64,000 bases of DNA from Larkinella punicea. GTDB taxonomy: Bacteria; Bacteroidota; Bacteroidia; Cytophagales; Spirosomataceae. Of this stretch, positions 26,026 to 34,776 are shown piece after piece; position 1 is the stretch's first letter, and each line of letters opens with the position of its first letter. The notes beneath the pieces were generated by a model. The model was given only the letters and a program-made list of their open reading frames with translations. It was not told the origin of the DNA and did not search any database. Location: positions 62,001 to 126,000 of the forward strand of contig NZ_QOWE01000005.1 of NCBI RefSeq assembly GCF_003334855.1, given 5' to 3'. Both the position numbers and the translations under genes were made by a program.

Positions 26026-26103
26026 GACAAGAGAGGATAGACAAGAGAGTAAAGACTAGTGCTGAGAAAACAGTCTTTACTCTCTTGTCTATCCTCTCTT
26101 GTC
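26026..26103. terminator. 32-bp perfect inverted repeat, bidirectional terminator candidate
   Basis: Arms 26026-26057 and 26072-26103 are exact reverse complements over 32 bp with a 14-nt loop. Each arm contains GACAAGAGAG twice. It lies between the stops of two convergent genes (26022 and 26115) and would fold equally well from either side, though no long U-tract follows. See findings on locus-private hairpins. Confidence 0.75.
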
Positions 26104-26114
26104 TAAATCGCTCC

Positions 26115-27293
26115 TCACTTCAGCGTTTCCAGATTGAACAGAAACTCCGACGAATTGACGAGCGTGTGAACCAGGGCTGCGTAAAAGACATTTTTCGTCT
26201 TCATGTACGTGTAGCCGTAGCCCCAGCCCGCGATGCTGGCCAGGCCCACAAAGACCAGCGATCCCGCGTGAAAATGAACCAGGCCAAAGAAAATACTCGT
26301 GATGGCCAGTGACGTATAGGGACCGTGTAGATCGATCGATTTCTTCTCAATCCAGTAAGCTGCCAGGAATAAGAGAACCGTGATCAGAACCGGAACCCAC
26401 AGCAGGGCCGCGTGCATCAGGTACCCGGTGAGCAGCGAGAGCAGTAGAAAAACCGCAAATCCCCATTTCCAATACGTCCTCCAGACCCCGGATTCCGTTA
26501 TTTTCCGGGCCAGCATGTTTTGCAAAATGCCCCGCAGAAAGAGTTCTTCGAACAAAGCCGTACCAAAAAAAATCCGCACCATCTCGCCAACGGCCAGGGG
26601 AATCAACGCCATCGAAAGCGGTTCGTAGCCGCTGGTTTTCAGAAAACCGCTGACGTACGCAATCAAGGCTGTTAAGGCAATGAAAGCCAGCCAAACCCAC
26701 ACGGCGGTTTTAAGATAACGCCAGTTGAAAGTCGGAAAAAAACCGATATCGGGCAGCTTTCGGATGGTGCCGAAACCGTAGACCGCCGTCAGAATCAGCA
26801 CAAACCGTAACACGTTGCTGAAGCCCGCACCATTGAAAGGCAGATGTGTTTTTACCCCGAAAGAAATGGAAGTAGCCGGAATCAGAAAGAGAAAATAAAT
26901 CGCAAAATCCGTCCATTTAATGGGTTGAGGATCTCTTTTATAGGCTAAAAAACCGAGGACCGGAAACAGCAGATAAAATGGAAATAACGCGGCCGACCCC
27001 TTGAACGGCGAATGCCCGTGAAATCCCAAATAGGAATACAGAACAATAATCAGCAACACCGGAAACACAACGGCCCGCTCCAGGCCGGTGTCTACGCGCC
27101 GTTCAAGTCGCTCAGAAATGCCCGGCTGGCCCAGGGTGAACGTCAGGAAATACAAGACGATGAAATACGGACTCGCCAGCAGGAGTTCGGCGGGTGGAAG
27201 TTGCCCATTGAAATAGAGGAAAAGCGCAAAGAAGGCCGCTGTCAGCAGCACACCCGTCCGTATTTCGCCCGCATAACCCGTCGTCTTTTTCAT
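26115..27293 (-). CDS. CPBP family intramembrane metalloprotease (Abi-like)
   Basis: 392 residues with about 10 membrane helices. The CPBP motifs are in the C-terminal third: EELFLRGILQNML (EExxxR), FFGLVHFHAGSLVFVGLASIAGWGYGY (FxxxH) and YAALVHTLVNSSEF (HxxxN). The Glu pair and His residues should bind the catalytic zinc within the membrane. Relatives process CAAX-type prenyl proteins or take part in bacteriocin self-immunity; the role here is unknown. Convergent with the NTF2-like gene. 27294-27522, the divergent gap upstream, shows no gene. Confidence 0.88.
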   Translation of the reverse strand: MKKTTGYAGEIRTGVLLTAAFFALFLYFNGQLPPAELLLASPYFIVLYFLTFTLGQPGISERLERRVDTGLERAVVFPVLLIIVLYSYLGFHGHSPFKGSAALFPFYLLFPVLGFLAYKRDPQPIKWTDFAIYFLFLIPATSISFGVKTHLPFNGAGFSNVLRFVLILTAVYGFGTIRKLPDIGFFPTFNWRYLKTAVWVWLAFIALTALIAYVSGFLKTSGYEPLSMALIPLAVGEMVRIFFGTALFEELFLRGILQNMLARKITESGVWRTYWKWGFAVFLLLSLLTGYLMHAALLWVPVLITVLLFLAAYWIEKKSIDLHGPYTSLAITSIFFGLVHFHAGSLVFVGLASIAGWGYGYTYMKTKNVFYAALVHTLVNSSEFLFNLETLK

Positions 27294-27522
27294 CTTCAGT
27301 CGATTTGTTCCAGATAACTACGAAAAGAAAATCAGATGGGCTATTGGCCGAAGCAAAAAAAACGCAAAAATGGCCTATTCTCTTCAAAACATCATTTCCA
27401 AGACAAAATCTGGCAATATTCTTCGATGTTCGACCAATTAATAAATAACCCACCCGTTTCAAAACCGTCTTTTGTAAATTATACCGAACAAGCTGATACA
27501 CAATACGATAAACTTCACACAA

Positions 27523-28599
27523 ATGACCCCACTTCTAAAATCGAGCCTTTTGACGCTGGCTCTGGTTCTGACGTTTGTCGTCGGCTGGGAACTGTACTGG
27601 CGCAGTCAAAACCTCGGGCTTTCCTACAACGACGATGAAAGCCTGTGGGCGCACACCCGGAAAGAGATTTATCGGAGCAGTCCGTCGAGGCCGGTGATCA
27701 TTGGCTCGTCGCGCGTCAAGTTCGACCTCGATCTGGCGACCTGGGAAGCCACAACCGGCGAAAAACCGATCCAACTGGCGCTGGCCGGTACGGCGCCCCG
27801 GCCTTTGCTGACGGATCTGGCCAATGATCCAAAGTTCAAAGGGACGCTCATCATTGGCGTTACCGAAGTCCTTTTCTTCGCCCCCGACGGTTCTTTTCCC
27901 GAACGGGAGGCCACGAAACGGGTTAACTTTTACCCCAAGTGGTCGCTCTCCCAGCAGATCAGTTTCCACATCAACCGGGTGCTGGAACCCTGGCTGTATT
28001 TTCTGGATGAAGAACGGCTGGCCCTGCGCCCCCTGCTGACCGACCTACCGATTCCGCCCCGCCCCGGCACCTGGGGTGGCCCGAAATTTCCAAAAGAATT
28101 TTCGATCATCCAGTCCGACCGGCAGGAAGTCATGACGGATGCGATGGTGGCCGACACCGCCATTCAGCATCAAGTGCAGGCGGTTTGGGTGGACATTGGC
28201 GCCCACAGCCCAAAGCAAACCATGCCGGATGCGATGGTTACGGGCATTATGAACTCCGTCAAGAAGTCGGTAGACCAGATTCGGGCGCGGGGTGGTCAAG
28301 TGGTTTTTGTCCGGATGCCTTCGGACGGCCCCTTCTACGAAGCCGAAAAAATGAGCCACCCGCGGGAAAAATACTGGGATCGGCTGCTGGCGCATACCCG
28401 GACGCCCGGTATCTATTTTGCGGATTACCCGGCATTGTCCAAATACCGCTGCCCGGAATGGTCGCACCTGGCGCCAAAAGATGCGGTCACCTTTACGCAG
28501 GATTTCATCCCGATTCTGAAGCAGAAAACCGGCTGGCCCATCACAATCCGGTCCACTCCAAAGCCCGCCCTTACGGCTTCCCTTCCTCCCCACCCATAG
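27523..28599 (+). CDS. Membrane-anchored SGNH/AlgJ-DltD-like protein, partner of MBOAT
   Basis: 358 residues. A single N-terminal helix (SSLLTLALVLTFVVGWELYW) anchors it, with the rest periplasmic. PVIIGSSRVKFDLDLATWE resembles the block I of DltD/AlgJ-type SGNH proteins, with the Ser as nucleophile. LIIGVTEVLFF, RARGGQVVFVRMPSDGP and EWSHLAPKDAVTFTQDF (Asp/Ser-His block V region) fit the same fold. The MBOAT gene begins 12 bp downstream. In alginate and similar systems the MBOAT moves acyl groups across the membrane and the SGNH protein transfers them to the glycan. That division of labour is inferred from the pairing. Confidence 0.75.
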   Translation: MTPLLKSSLLTLALVLTFVVGWELYWRSQNLGLSYNDDESLWAHTRKEIYRSSPSRPVIIGSSRVKFDLDLATWEATTGEKPIQLALAGTAPRPLLTDLANDPKFKGTLIIGVTEVLFFAPDGSFPEREATKRVNFYPKWSLSQQISFHINRVLEPWLYFLDEERLALRPLLTDLPIPPRPGTWGGPKFPKEFSIIQSDRQEVMTDAMVADTAIQHQVQAVWVDIGAHSPKQTMPDAMVTGIMNSVKKSVDQIRARGGQVVFVRMPSDGPFYEAEKMSHPREKYWDRLLAHTRTPGIYFADYPALSKYRCPEWSHLAPKDAVTFTQDFIPILKQKTGWPITIRSTPKPALTASLPPHP

Positions 28600-28611
28600 C
28601 TCAAAACGATC

Positions 28612-30108
28612 ATGGTTTTCAACTCCTACAGTTTCGCCCTCTTCTTCGTTCTGCTCCTGGTGCTGCACAACCTGCCCTTGCCCTGGAAGGCGAAAAAGAT
28701 CAATTTACTGCTGGCCAGTTACTTATTTTACGCCCTCTGGAATCCGCCGTTCATTCTGCTGCTCTGGATTTCGACGGTGGTGGATTTCTACATGGCCCGG
28801 CTGATTGCCCGTGAGCAACGGTCTGCACCCCGTAAACTCCTCCTGACCGTCAGCCTGCTGCTGAATCTGGGCATGTTGAGCTACTTTAAATACGGCGGTT
28901 TTTTGCTGGAAAACTTTACGGCTTTACTATCGGCGATGGGCATTGCCTTCCACGCGGCCCAACCCGATATAATCCTACCGGTCGGTATTTCGTTTTACAC
29001 CTTCGTAACGCTTTCGTACACGCTGGATGTCTACCGTCGGAAAGCCGAACCCGAACCGTCTTTTCTGAATTTTGCGCTGTTCGTTACGTTTTTTCCGCAC
29101 CTGGTTGCGGGGCCGATTGTCCGGCCCGAAGACCTGATTCCGCAGTTTAAGGAACCCCACCGCGCCACCACCCAACAGATGACCTGGGGGCTTTTTCTGC
29201 TGTCGCTCGGCCTGTTCATGAAAGTGGTCGTTGCCGATACGCTGCTGGCCGACTCGGCCGATACGGTTTTTGGGGTGCCCTTTCCGGTGCAGCCACTGGA
29301 TGCCTGGATGGGTGTGATGGCGTTTTCGGGGCAGATTTTCTGTGATTTTGCGGGCTATTCGACCTGCGCCATCGGCATTTCGCTGTGTCTGGGCTTCGTG
29401 CTGCCCGACAATTTCCGGTATCCCTACGCGTCCATCGGATTTTCGGATTTCTGGCGCCGGTGGCACATCACGCTCTCAACCTGGCTGCGCGACTACCTCT
29501 ACATTCCGCTGGGCGGAAACCGCAAAGGGGCTGCCCGGACCTATATCAACCTGATGATCACGATGTTGCTGGGTGGCTTGTGGCACGGAGCATCCTGGAA
29601 CTTCGTGATTTGGGGCGGTTTGCACGGTATTTTTCTGTGCGCCGAACGACTGATCCGGGATTGGTCCGGCAAGCGGCAGCGGAATTTTGCCGAACAAAAC
29701 CGCTCCGGCCAGGTGTTGACCGGAACCGTTGCGCAGGCATCAATGCTGCCGGTTTCGTGGAACGGAAAGCTTGGCAATTTCGGTCTGGCGTTGCTCACGC
29801 TGTTTCTGGTCGACATCACCTGGGTGTTTTTCCGCGCCCCCGATTTCGGCAGTGCGATGCGAATTCTGCTGTCTATGTTTGGCGTCATCCCCAACGGAGC
29901 GGCCCTGCTCACGTCCCTCGACATTCTGAAAGTCAGTTCGGTCACGGTAATTCTGATGGCCTGTCACTGGGCGATGCGAAATTCGTCGCTGGTGAAACTC
30001 GGGGCGCGACTGCCGTGGTGGCTGCTTAGCCTGGTCTGGGCGGGCATGCTGATTTTACTGATTCTGACTCAGAAAAGCAGCAACTCATTCATTTACTTTC
30101 AGTTCTGA
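28612..30108 (+). CDS. MBOAT family O-acyltransferase (AlgI-like)
   Basis: 498 residues, about 10-12 membrane helices. The start MVFNSYSFALFFVLLLVLHNLPLPWKAKKINLLLASYLFYALWNP is classical AlgI. The active-site regions are FWRRWHITLSTWLRDYLYIPLGGNRKG and GGLWHGASWNFVIWGGLHG, whose second His is the family's catalytic residue. PVGISFYTFVTLSYTLDVYR is also conserved. It should transfer acetyl groups from a cytoplasmic donor to an extracellular polysaccharide together with the SGNH protein just upstream. No polymer synthase is adjacent. Confidence 0.93.
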   Translation: MVFNSYSFALFFVLLLVLHNLPLPWKAKKINLLLASYLFYALWNPPFILLLWISTVVDFYMARLIAREQRSAPRKLLLTVSLLLNLGMLSYFKYGGFLLENFTALLSAMGIAFHAAQPDIILPVGISFYTFVTLSYTLDVYRRKAEPEPSFLNFALFVTFFPHLVAGPIVRPEDLIPQFKEPHRATTQQMTWGLFLLSLGLFMKVVVADTLLADSADTVFGVPFPVQPLDAWMGVMAFSGQIFCDFAGYSTCAIGISLCLGFVLPDNFRYPYASIGFSDFWRRWHITLSTWLRDYLYIPLGGNRKGAARTYINLMITMLLGGLWHGASWNFVIWGGLHGIFLCAERLIRDWSGKRQRNFAEQNRSGQVLTGTVAQASMLPVSWNGKLGNFGLALLTLFLVDITWVFFRAPDFGSAMRILLSMFGVIPNGAALLTSLDILKVSSVTVILMACHWAMRNSSLVKLGARLPWWLLSLVWAGMLILLILTQKSSNSFIYFQF

Positions 30109-30115
30109 TGACTCG

Positions 30116-30275
30116 CCCCTAAAGGGCAGGGCTGTTAGGTTCTGCGCTAATTTGCCCCCTAAAGGGGGAGCTTTCTCGCGCTCCCTCTTTAGGGGGCTGG
30201 GGGGCAAAAGCGGGGCAAAATGGTCGGCTTGAGTCGACTCTAATTCAAGAACCTAACAGCCCTGCCCTTTAGGGG
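30116..30275. repeat. Nested palindromic element, CCCCTAAA family
   Basis: The outer arms 30116-30143 and 30248-30275 are a perfect 28-bp inverted repeat beginning CCCCTAAAGGGCAGGG. Inside, 30154-30171 and 30180-30197 form an 18-bp hairpin with one mismatch (GCCCCCTAAAGGGGGAGC). It lies between the convergent MBOAT and HxlR genes, 8 bp after the MBOAT stop, and may terminate both. The CCCCTAAAGGGG core recurs at about 40.1 and 41.4 kb and in the array near 3 kb. Confidence 0.85.
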
Positions 30276-30297
30276 AACGGGGCAAAATGGGCTTTCA

Positions 30298-30660
30298 TCA
30301 CCGGGACTGAATACGCGCCCGGTGTTGGATTCCCCATTCCGCCATCGCCTGGATGATGCCGTCCAGCGAACTGCTGTACTCCGTCAATTCATATTCGACC
30401 AAAACCGGGGTTTGGGGGTAAACCTGGCGCACGACAAACTCGTTTTGCTCCAGTTCCTTCAGCTCTTTCGAGAGCAATTTAGGCGTGATGCCTTCCACCC
30501 GCCGTTGCAGGTCCTTGAACCGCGACGGGCCTTCGGACAAGGCAATGATGATGGGCAATTTCCATTTGCCGTTGAGCACATAGAGCGCATCCCGCACCCC
30601 GGCTAAACTGCGCGTGCAGGCACTTTTGGTATGAATGACCTTCTCTTTTTGCTTGACCAT
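30298..30660 (-). CDS. HxlR family transcriptional regulator
   Basis: 120 residues, a single winged helix: DALYVLNGKWKLPIIIALSEGPSRFKDLQRRVEGITPKLLSKELKELEQNEFVVRQVYPQTPVLVEYELTEYSSSLDGIIQAMAEWG. This is the standard HxlR signature, including the Cys at residue 15 (SACTRSLAG) that often acts as a thiol sensor. Such regulators respond to aldehydes, quinones or redox stress. The VOC gene upstream on the same strand (87 bp away) is a plausible co-transcribed target. Confidence 0.93.
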   Translation of the reverse strand: MVKQKEKVIHTKSACTRSLAGVRDALYVLNGKWKLPIIIALSEGPSRFKDLQRRVEGITPKLLSKELKELEQNEFVVRQVYPQTPVLVEYELTEYSSSLDGIIQAMAEWGIQHRARIQSR

Positions 30661-30747
30661 AACCGCCAGGACTGTTTAGAAATACCGGTATCCGTCTGGA
30701 GTCTGGTATCTTTTCGATAGCAAAAATAGGGATTTAACAGGAAGTTT

Positions 30748-31104
30748 CTACTCCGCAAATTGCAACAACTCGATGCGGTTATCAAACGGATCATGGAAGA
30801 AAAACCGCTGCCGCCCGTCGATCTCGGACGAGTAGGTGATCCCGATGCCGTGGTTTTCCAACTGCTGTTTGGCTTCATCCAGATTCGCGATTTCAAAAGC
30901 CGGGTGCCGCTTGGAATAGGGCCCGGCGGTTTCTTCGCGAAAATGCAGTTCAATGCCGGCAATCGAAAACCAGAGCGCACCACCGGGATGCTCGCCCGGA
31001 ACCTCTTTCAGGCCCAGCACATCGCCATAAAATGTTCTCGCTTCTTCTTTTTTTCCTTCCGGAATGGAAATCAGAATGTGGTCTAACCGCTTGAAATGAA
31101 TCAT
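30748..31104 (-). CDS. VOC family glyoxalase/dioxygenase-like protein
   Basis: 118 residues with one pair of beta-alpha-beta-beta-beta modules: FKRLDHILISIPEGKKEEARTFYGDVLGLKEVP, then ALWFSIAGIELHFREE, HPAFEIANLDEAKQQLENHGI and FFFHDPFDNRIELLQFAE. The metal ligands His (LDHI), His (HPAFEI) and Glu (IELLQF) are in place. The family includes glyoxalase I, fosfomycin resistance proteins and extradiol dioxygenases; which one cannot be told here. Its neighbour is a thiol- or aldehyde-type HxlR regulator, which fits a detoxification role. Confidence 0.88.
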   Translation of the reverse strand: MIHFKRLDHILISIPEGKKEEARTFYGDVLGLKEVPGEHPGGALWFSIAGIELHFREETAGPYSKRHPAFEIANLDEAKQQLENHGIGITYSSEIDGRQRFFFHDPFDNRIELLQFAE

Positions 31105-31289
31105 CGTAATCGCTGTGATTTATGCCCGGCGCAAATCTAGCAATTCACTACGGGATGACACAAATCGTGGTAGGTTTCTTCGTCCTTACCGGGGTTCGTT
31201 CCCAATCAAGCCAAAAATGTTGGAATTTTTCAGCCACTTTCCCTACTTTTAACGATCCCGGTTTTTTGAAAATCCATTCCAACGCGCCC

Positions 31290-32429
31290 ATGTCGTCAGA
31301 AAAGTCTGCTGCTTTTGTTGAATTCAGACGAGAACTTCACCGTTTTCCGGAGCTTTCCGGGCGGGAATTTGAAACCCAGCGACGGATTAAGGAATTTGTC
31401 AGCCGGTTCAATCCGGTTAGCCTGATCGAAGTAGGAAAAACCGGGCTGCTGCTGCAATACGGAGCGGATTCGACCGGGCCGGTAACCCTGATCCGGGCGG
31501 ACATCGACGCGTTACCGATTCAGGAAGTCAACGAATTTGAACATCAATCCCGCACCGAAGGGATTTCTCATAAGTGCGGACACGACGGCCACGCGGCCAT
31601 TCTGGCCCGGCTGGCGGCTCATTTGGCCGAAAAACCGTTGCTGAAAGGCCGGGTTTATTTGCTTTTTCAACCCGCTGAAGAAACCGGCGAAGGCGCCAAA
31701 GCCGTCCTGGACGACCCCGCCTTTGCCGCAATTCGCCCCGACCGGGTGTTTGCCCTGCATAATTTGCCCGGTTTCGGTTCAGGAACCATCGTGTGCAAAC
31801 CCGGCCCGTTTACATCAGCCGTTCAAAGCCTGATCGTGACGTTTACGGGCAAAGTATCGCACTCGGCCGAACCCGAAAAAGGCATCAATCCGGCGTATCT
31901 GATGGCTGATTTTATCCTAAAAACCAGGCAATTGACGCACCCCGACAGCCGATCCGACGACTTTGCGCTGATCACACCGATTTATACCACACTGGGCGAA
32001 AAATCGTATGGCGTGTCGGCGGGTTATGGCGAAGTGCATCTGACGCTTCGCACCCGAACGAGCCAGAACATGGAGCGGCTGACCAAGCAATTGCTCAGCG
32101 TTTTGTCGATCCTCAGCGTAGGAACCGGTGTTGAAATAGAAACCGCCATCACGGAGGTCTTTTTTGCCAGTCAGAACGATGCCGATGCGTTTGAGCAGGT
32201 CAAAACGAGCGCGTTGAAACTCGGGTATGCGTTCGTGAAAAAACAGGAACCGTTTAAATGGGGAGAAGATTTTGGCCTGTTTACACAGCATTACCAGGGT
32301 GCCATGTTCGGGATCGGCGCGGGCGAAAACACCCCGGCTCTGCACAACGACGACTACGATTTTAACGACGACCTGATCGAACCGGCGGCCCGGATGTTCC
32401 TGGAATTGATTGACCTTCAGCACAAATAG
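31290..32429 (+). CDS. M20 family amidohydrolase/peptidase
   Basis: 379 residues from ATG 31290 (MSSEKSAAFVEFRRELHRFPELSGREF). The frame is open to 31122, but a promoter-like pair TTG (31220) and TACTTTTA (31244) lies inside that extension. The zinc-site motifs are RADIDALPIQE, SHKCGHDGHAAILARLAAHL and FQPAEETGEGAKAVL; the dimerisation domain follows (SAVQSLIVTFTGKVSHSAEPEKGINP) and the last ligand is in PALHNDDYDFNDDLI. It resembles IAA-amino acid hydrolases/N-acyl-aminoacid deacylases. Substrate unknown. It stands alone. Confidence 0.9.
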   Translation: MSSEKSAAFVEFRRELHRFPELSGREFETQRRIKEFVSRFNPVSLIEVGKTGLLLQYGADSTGPVTLIRADIDALPIQEVNEFEHQSRTEGISHKCGHDGHAAILARLAAHLAEKPLLKGRVYLLFQPAEETGEGAKAVLDDPAFAAIRPDRVFALHNLPGFGSGTIVCKPGPFTSAVQSLIVTFTGKVSHSAEPEKGINPAYLMADFILKTRQLTHPDSRSDDFALITPIYTTLGEKSYGVSAGYGEVHLTLRTRTSQNMERLTKQLLSVLSILSVGTGVEIETAITEVFFASQNDADAFEQVKTSALKLGYAFVKKQEPFKWGEDFGLFTQHYQGAMFGIGAGENTPALHNDDYDFNDDLIEPAARMFLELIDLQHK

Positions 32430-32560
32430 GTTTACTATAAACTGGAACCGAATAATCAATTAAAAAGCCTCTTTTTACCACTTGCTCAATACTTGTGAGC
32501 ACCAAACCCATTTGCTTTTAACTTATTGTCAGTTAACTCTTTTCGGGCAGCACAGAAAGG

Positions 32561-32578
32561 CCGGTTTTCGAAAACCGG
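32561..32578. repeat. 18-bp perfect palindrome upstream of cytochrome gene
   Basis: CCGGTTTTCGAAAACCGG is fully self-complementary. It lies 46 bp before the cytochrome c start, where it could be an operator or a leader hairpin; no consensus is recognised. Confidence 0.4.
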
Positions 32579-32623
32579 GGTTATGGATTACACTACTCAC
32601 TCCCTTTTAACGTACCATTGATC

Positions 32624-33502
32624 ATGTTCAGGAAAGTATTGAAATGGCTCGGCATTGTCCTTGGCACTGTGTTGGTTTTGCTCCTGGTTTTTTATGCATT
32701 CGTCTATTTCCAGACCGAGTCGCGCGCCAACAAGGTATATGAGGTCAAATTGCAGACACTCACCCTTCCAAACGACTCGGCTTCGTATGCGCTGGGCAAA
32801 CACATTGCCGGCATCCGGGGCTGCGCGGAATGCCACGGTGCCGATTTCAGTGGCAAAGCGTTTTTCGACGCCAGCACCCCGATCGGTATTTTGTATACGT
32901 CCAACCTGACCACCGGAAAAGGCGGGATTTCCTATACCGATCAGGACTGGATTCGCGCCTTGCGGCATGGTTTGGGAAAAGACAACAAAACGTTGTGGTT
33001 CATGCCGGCACCGGAAGTCAGTGCTCCGCTGTCGAACCGGGATATGGGGGCGTTGATTTATTTCCTGAAGCGTCAGCCACCCGTCGATAAAACCCATCCG
33101 GCCAAAGAAGTAAAACCATTGGGGCGGTTTTTAGCGTTTACCGGCGACCTGCCGCTTTTTCCGGCTGAAGTGATCGACCACGAGGCCCAACCCACCGAAA
33201 ACGTACCGGCCGCGGTGGATGCCGTCTATGGAAAATACCTGGCCGTTACCTGCTCGGGATGCCACGGCCCCAGTTTCAAAGGTGGCCCCGGCCACGGTCC
33301 CGGCGAACCGCATATTGCGGACCTGACCCAAACGGGTAAAGTCGGAAAATGGACGTCGGATCATTTTGTTACCGCCATCCGGACGGGTAAAACACCGGAT
33401 GGGCGCGTGATCAACGATTTTATGCCCTGGAAGTATTTCGCCACCGTGTATACCGACGACGAACTGAAAGCGATTTATTTATACCTGCACGACTTGAAGT
33501 AA
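32624..33502 (+). CDS. Membrane-anchored diheme cytochrome c
   Basis: 292 residues from ATG 32624 (MFRKVLKWLGIVLGTVLVLLLVFYAFVYF). The N-terminal helix anchors it with the rest in the periplasm. Two haem attachment motifs are seen: CAECH (in GIRGCAECHGADFSG) and CSGCH (in VTCSGCHGPSFKGG). Distal Met ligands are likely in LWFMPAPEVS and INDFMPWKYF. The repeat of the cytochrome domain suggests electron transfer between two haems, as in alcohol or sugar dehydrogenase subunits. No oxidase or dehydrogenase gene adjoins it, so the partner is unknown. Confidence 0.92.
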   Translation: MFRKVLKWLGIVLGTVLVLLLVFYAFVYFQTESRANKVYEVKLQTLTLPNDSASYALGKHIAGIRGCAECHGADFSGKAFFDASTPIGILYTSNLTTGKGGISYTDQDWIRALRHGLGKDNKTLWFMPAPEVSAPLSNRDMGALIYFLKRQPPVDKTHPAKEVKPLGRFLAFTGDLPLFPAEVIDHEAQPTENVPAAVDAVYGKYLAVTCSGCHGPSFKGGPGHGPGEPHIADLTQTGKVGKWTSDHFVTAIRTGKTPDGRVINDFMPWKYFATVYTDDELKAIYLYLHDLK

Positions 33503-33586
33503 CGGGCAAGAAATAGATTTTGAGTCCTTTGCAGGGAAATAGACCGCTTCGCCGTATTTTAGCGGCCAAACTGCTAAACCCCGCTC

Positions 33587-34306
33587 ATGAACTTCCAGAT
33601 TTTCGACGATTACGAAACGCTTTCCCGTCATACCGCCCAACACATTGCCGACTTACTGAACCGCAAACCCGATGCCCTGATTTGTGCCGCTTCCGGCGAC
33701 ACGCCCGTGGGTACGTACCGGGCGCTGGTTCAACTGGTGAAAGAAGGAAAAACCAGCGTCGACCGCTGCACGTTTGTGGGTCTGGATGAATGGGTCGGTT
33801 TAGGGCCGGAAAGTGAAGGAAGTTGCGCAAATTATCTCCAGCGCGAACTCTTCGGCCCGCTCAACATTCAGTCTAACCAATACCGCCTGTTCGACGCCAA
33901 AGCCGATGATCTGGAAGCCGAATGTGAGTCGATGACGCAATTTGTCGATGACCGGGGCGGTTTTGACCTCATTCTGGTGGGCGTTGGTCTGAATGGTCAC
34001 ATCGCATTGAACGAACCGGGAACACCCTTTACCCTGAAAGCCCACGTTTCCGAACTGGCCGAAACGACCATTACGGTCGGGCAAAAATACTTCTCTACCC
34101 CCACTCCCCTGACGCTGGGCGTCACCACCGGCCTGCAGCAATTGATGGACGCCCGGGAAGCCATTCTGATTGCCAGCGGCAGCAAAAAAGCACCGGTGAT
34201 CAAAACCGCTATGGAAGGCCCGGTGACGGAAGACTTTCCCGCCAGCATCATGCAAACGCATCCGAAGGGCTATGTTTGGGTGGATCGGGACGCGGCTGGG
34301 GTCTGA
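33587..34306 (+). CDS. Glucosamine-6-phosphate deaminase-like protein (NagB family)
   Basis: 239 residues of the NagB/6-phosphogluconolactonase fold. ICAASGDTPVGTYRALVQ binds phosphate, FVGLDEWVGLGPESEGSCANYLQRELFGPL holds the catalytic Asp, and LVGVGLNGHIALNEPGTPF carries the His-Glu-Asn of deaminases, which favours NagB over 6-phosphogluconolactonase. It is about 25 residues shorter than E. coli NagB and lacks the long C-terminal part that forms the allosteric site. It should convert glucosamine-6-phosphate to fructose-6-phosphate and ammonia. No other amino sugar gene is adjacent. Confidence 0.87.
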   Translation: MNFQIFDDYETLSRHTAQHIADLLNRKPDALICAASGDTPVGTYRALVQLVKEGKTSVDRCTFVGLDEWVGLGPESEGSCANYLQRELFGPLNIQSNQYRLFDAKADDLEAECESMTQFVDDRGGFDLILVGVGLNGHIALNEPGTPFTLKAHVSELAETTITVGQKYFSTPTPLTLGVTTGLQQLMDAREAILIASGSKKAPVIKTAMEGPVTEDFPASIMQTHPKGYVWVDRDAAGV

Positions 34307-34318
34307 AACTGGTAAAAG

Positions 34319-34765
34319 ATGAAGATTGAAAAATACCCACTGAAATCAGAAAGTAGTCTCACTGTATTTGAGTTTGTTAGTGAAGGACCAAATGGCTTGA
34401 TCCGTAAGTTGATTCAGTTTCAAGAGACCAATCAACAAAATATCTATAATCTGGCCTTTGGTGATAAAAATACAGAGACAGGGGATATTGACGATTTAAT
34501 TGTTTCAAATAATGGAGATACTGACAAGGTTTTGGCTACAGTTGTTGCCGCATTATATGCTTTTTTCGACAAATACCCTGATGCATTCGTGTATGCGACC
34601 GGTAGTACCAATGCCCGAACAAGGCTCTACAGAATGGGAATTACCAGGTTTTACGACGAAATGATTCAGGATTTTGAACTTTATGGTTTGTCAGGAGACG
34701 ATTTTTTTCATTTTGAAGTTGGTAAAGAGTATTCTGGTTTTTTAGCCCAACGAAAATTTGATTAA
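34319..34765 (+). CDS. DUF6934-like hypothetical protein, first gene of a small AT-rich module
   Basis: 148 residues: MKIEKYPLKSESSLTVFEFV, NIYNLAFGDKNTETGDIDD, VLATVVAALYAFFDKYPDAF, VYATGSTNARTRLYRMGITRF and FHFEVGKEYSGFLAQRKFD. I associate this with the Bacteroidota family DUF6934, from memory and unchecked. No catalytic motif stands out, although STNARTRLYRMGI is very conserved-looking. Base composition is clearly more AT-rich than in nagB upstream. A 53-residue gene follows 11 bp downstream. The pairing of two short AT-rich genes suggests a toxin-antitoxin-like or accessory module; function unknown. Confidence 0.75.
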   Translation: MKIEKYPLKSESSLTVFEFVSEGPNGLIRKLIQFQETNQQNIYNLAFGDKNTETGDIDDLIVSNNGDTDKVLATVVAALYAFFDKYPDAFVYATGSTNARTRLYRMGITRFYDEMIQDFELYGLSGDDFFHFEVGKEYSGFLAQRKFD

Positions 34766-34776
34766 CTTTCAGTATT

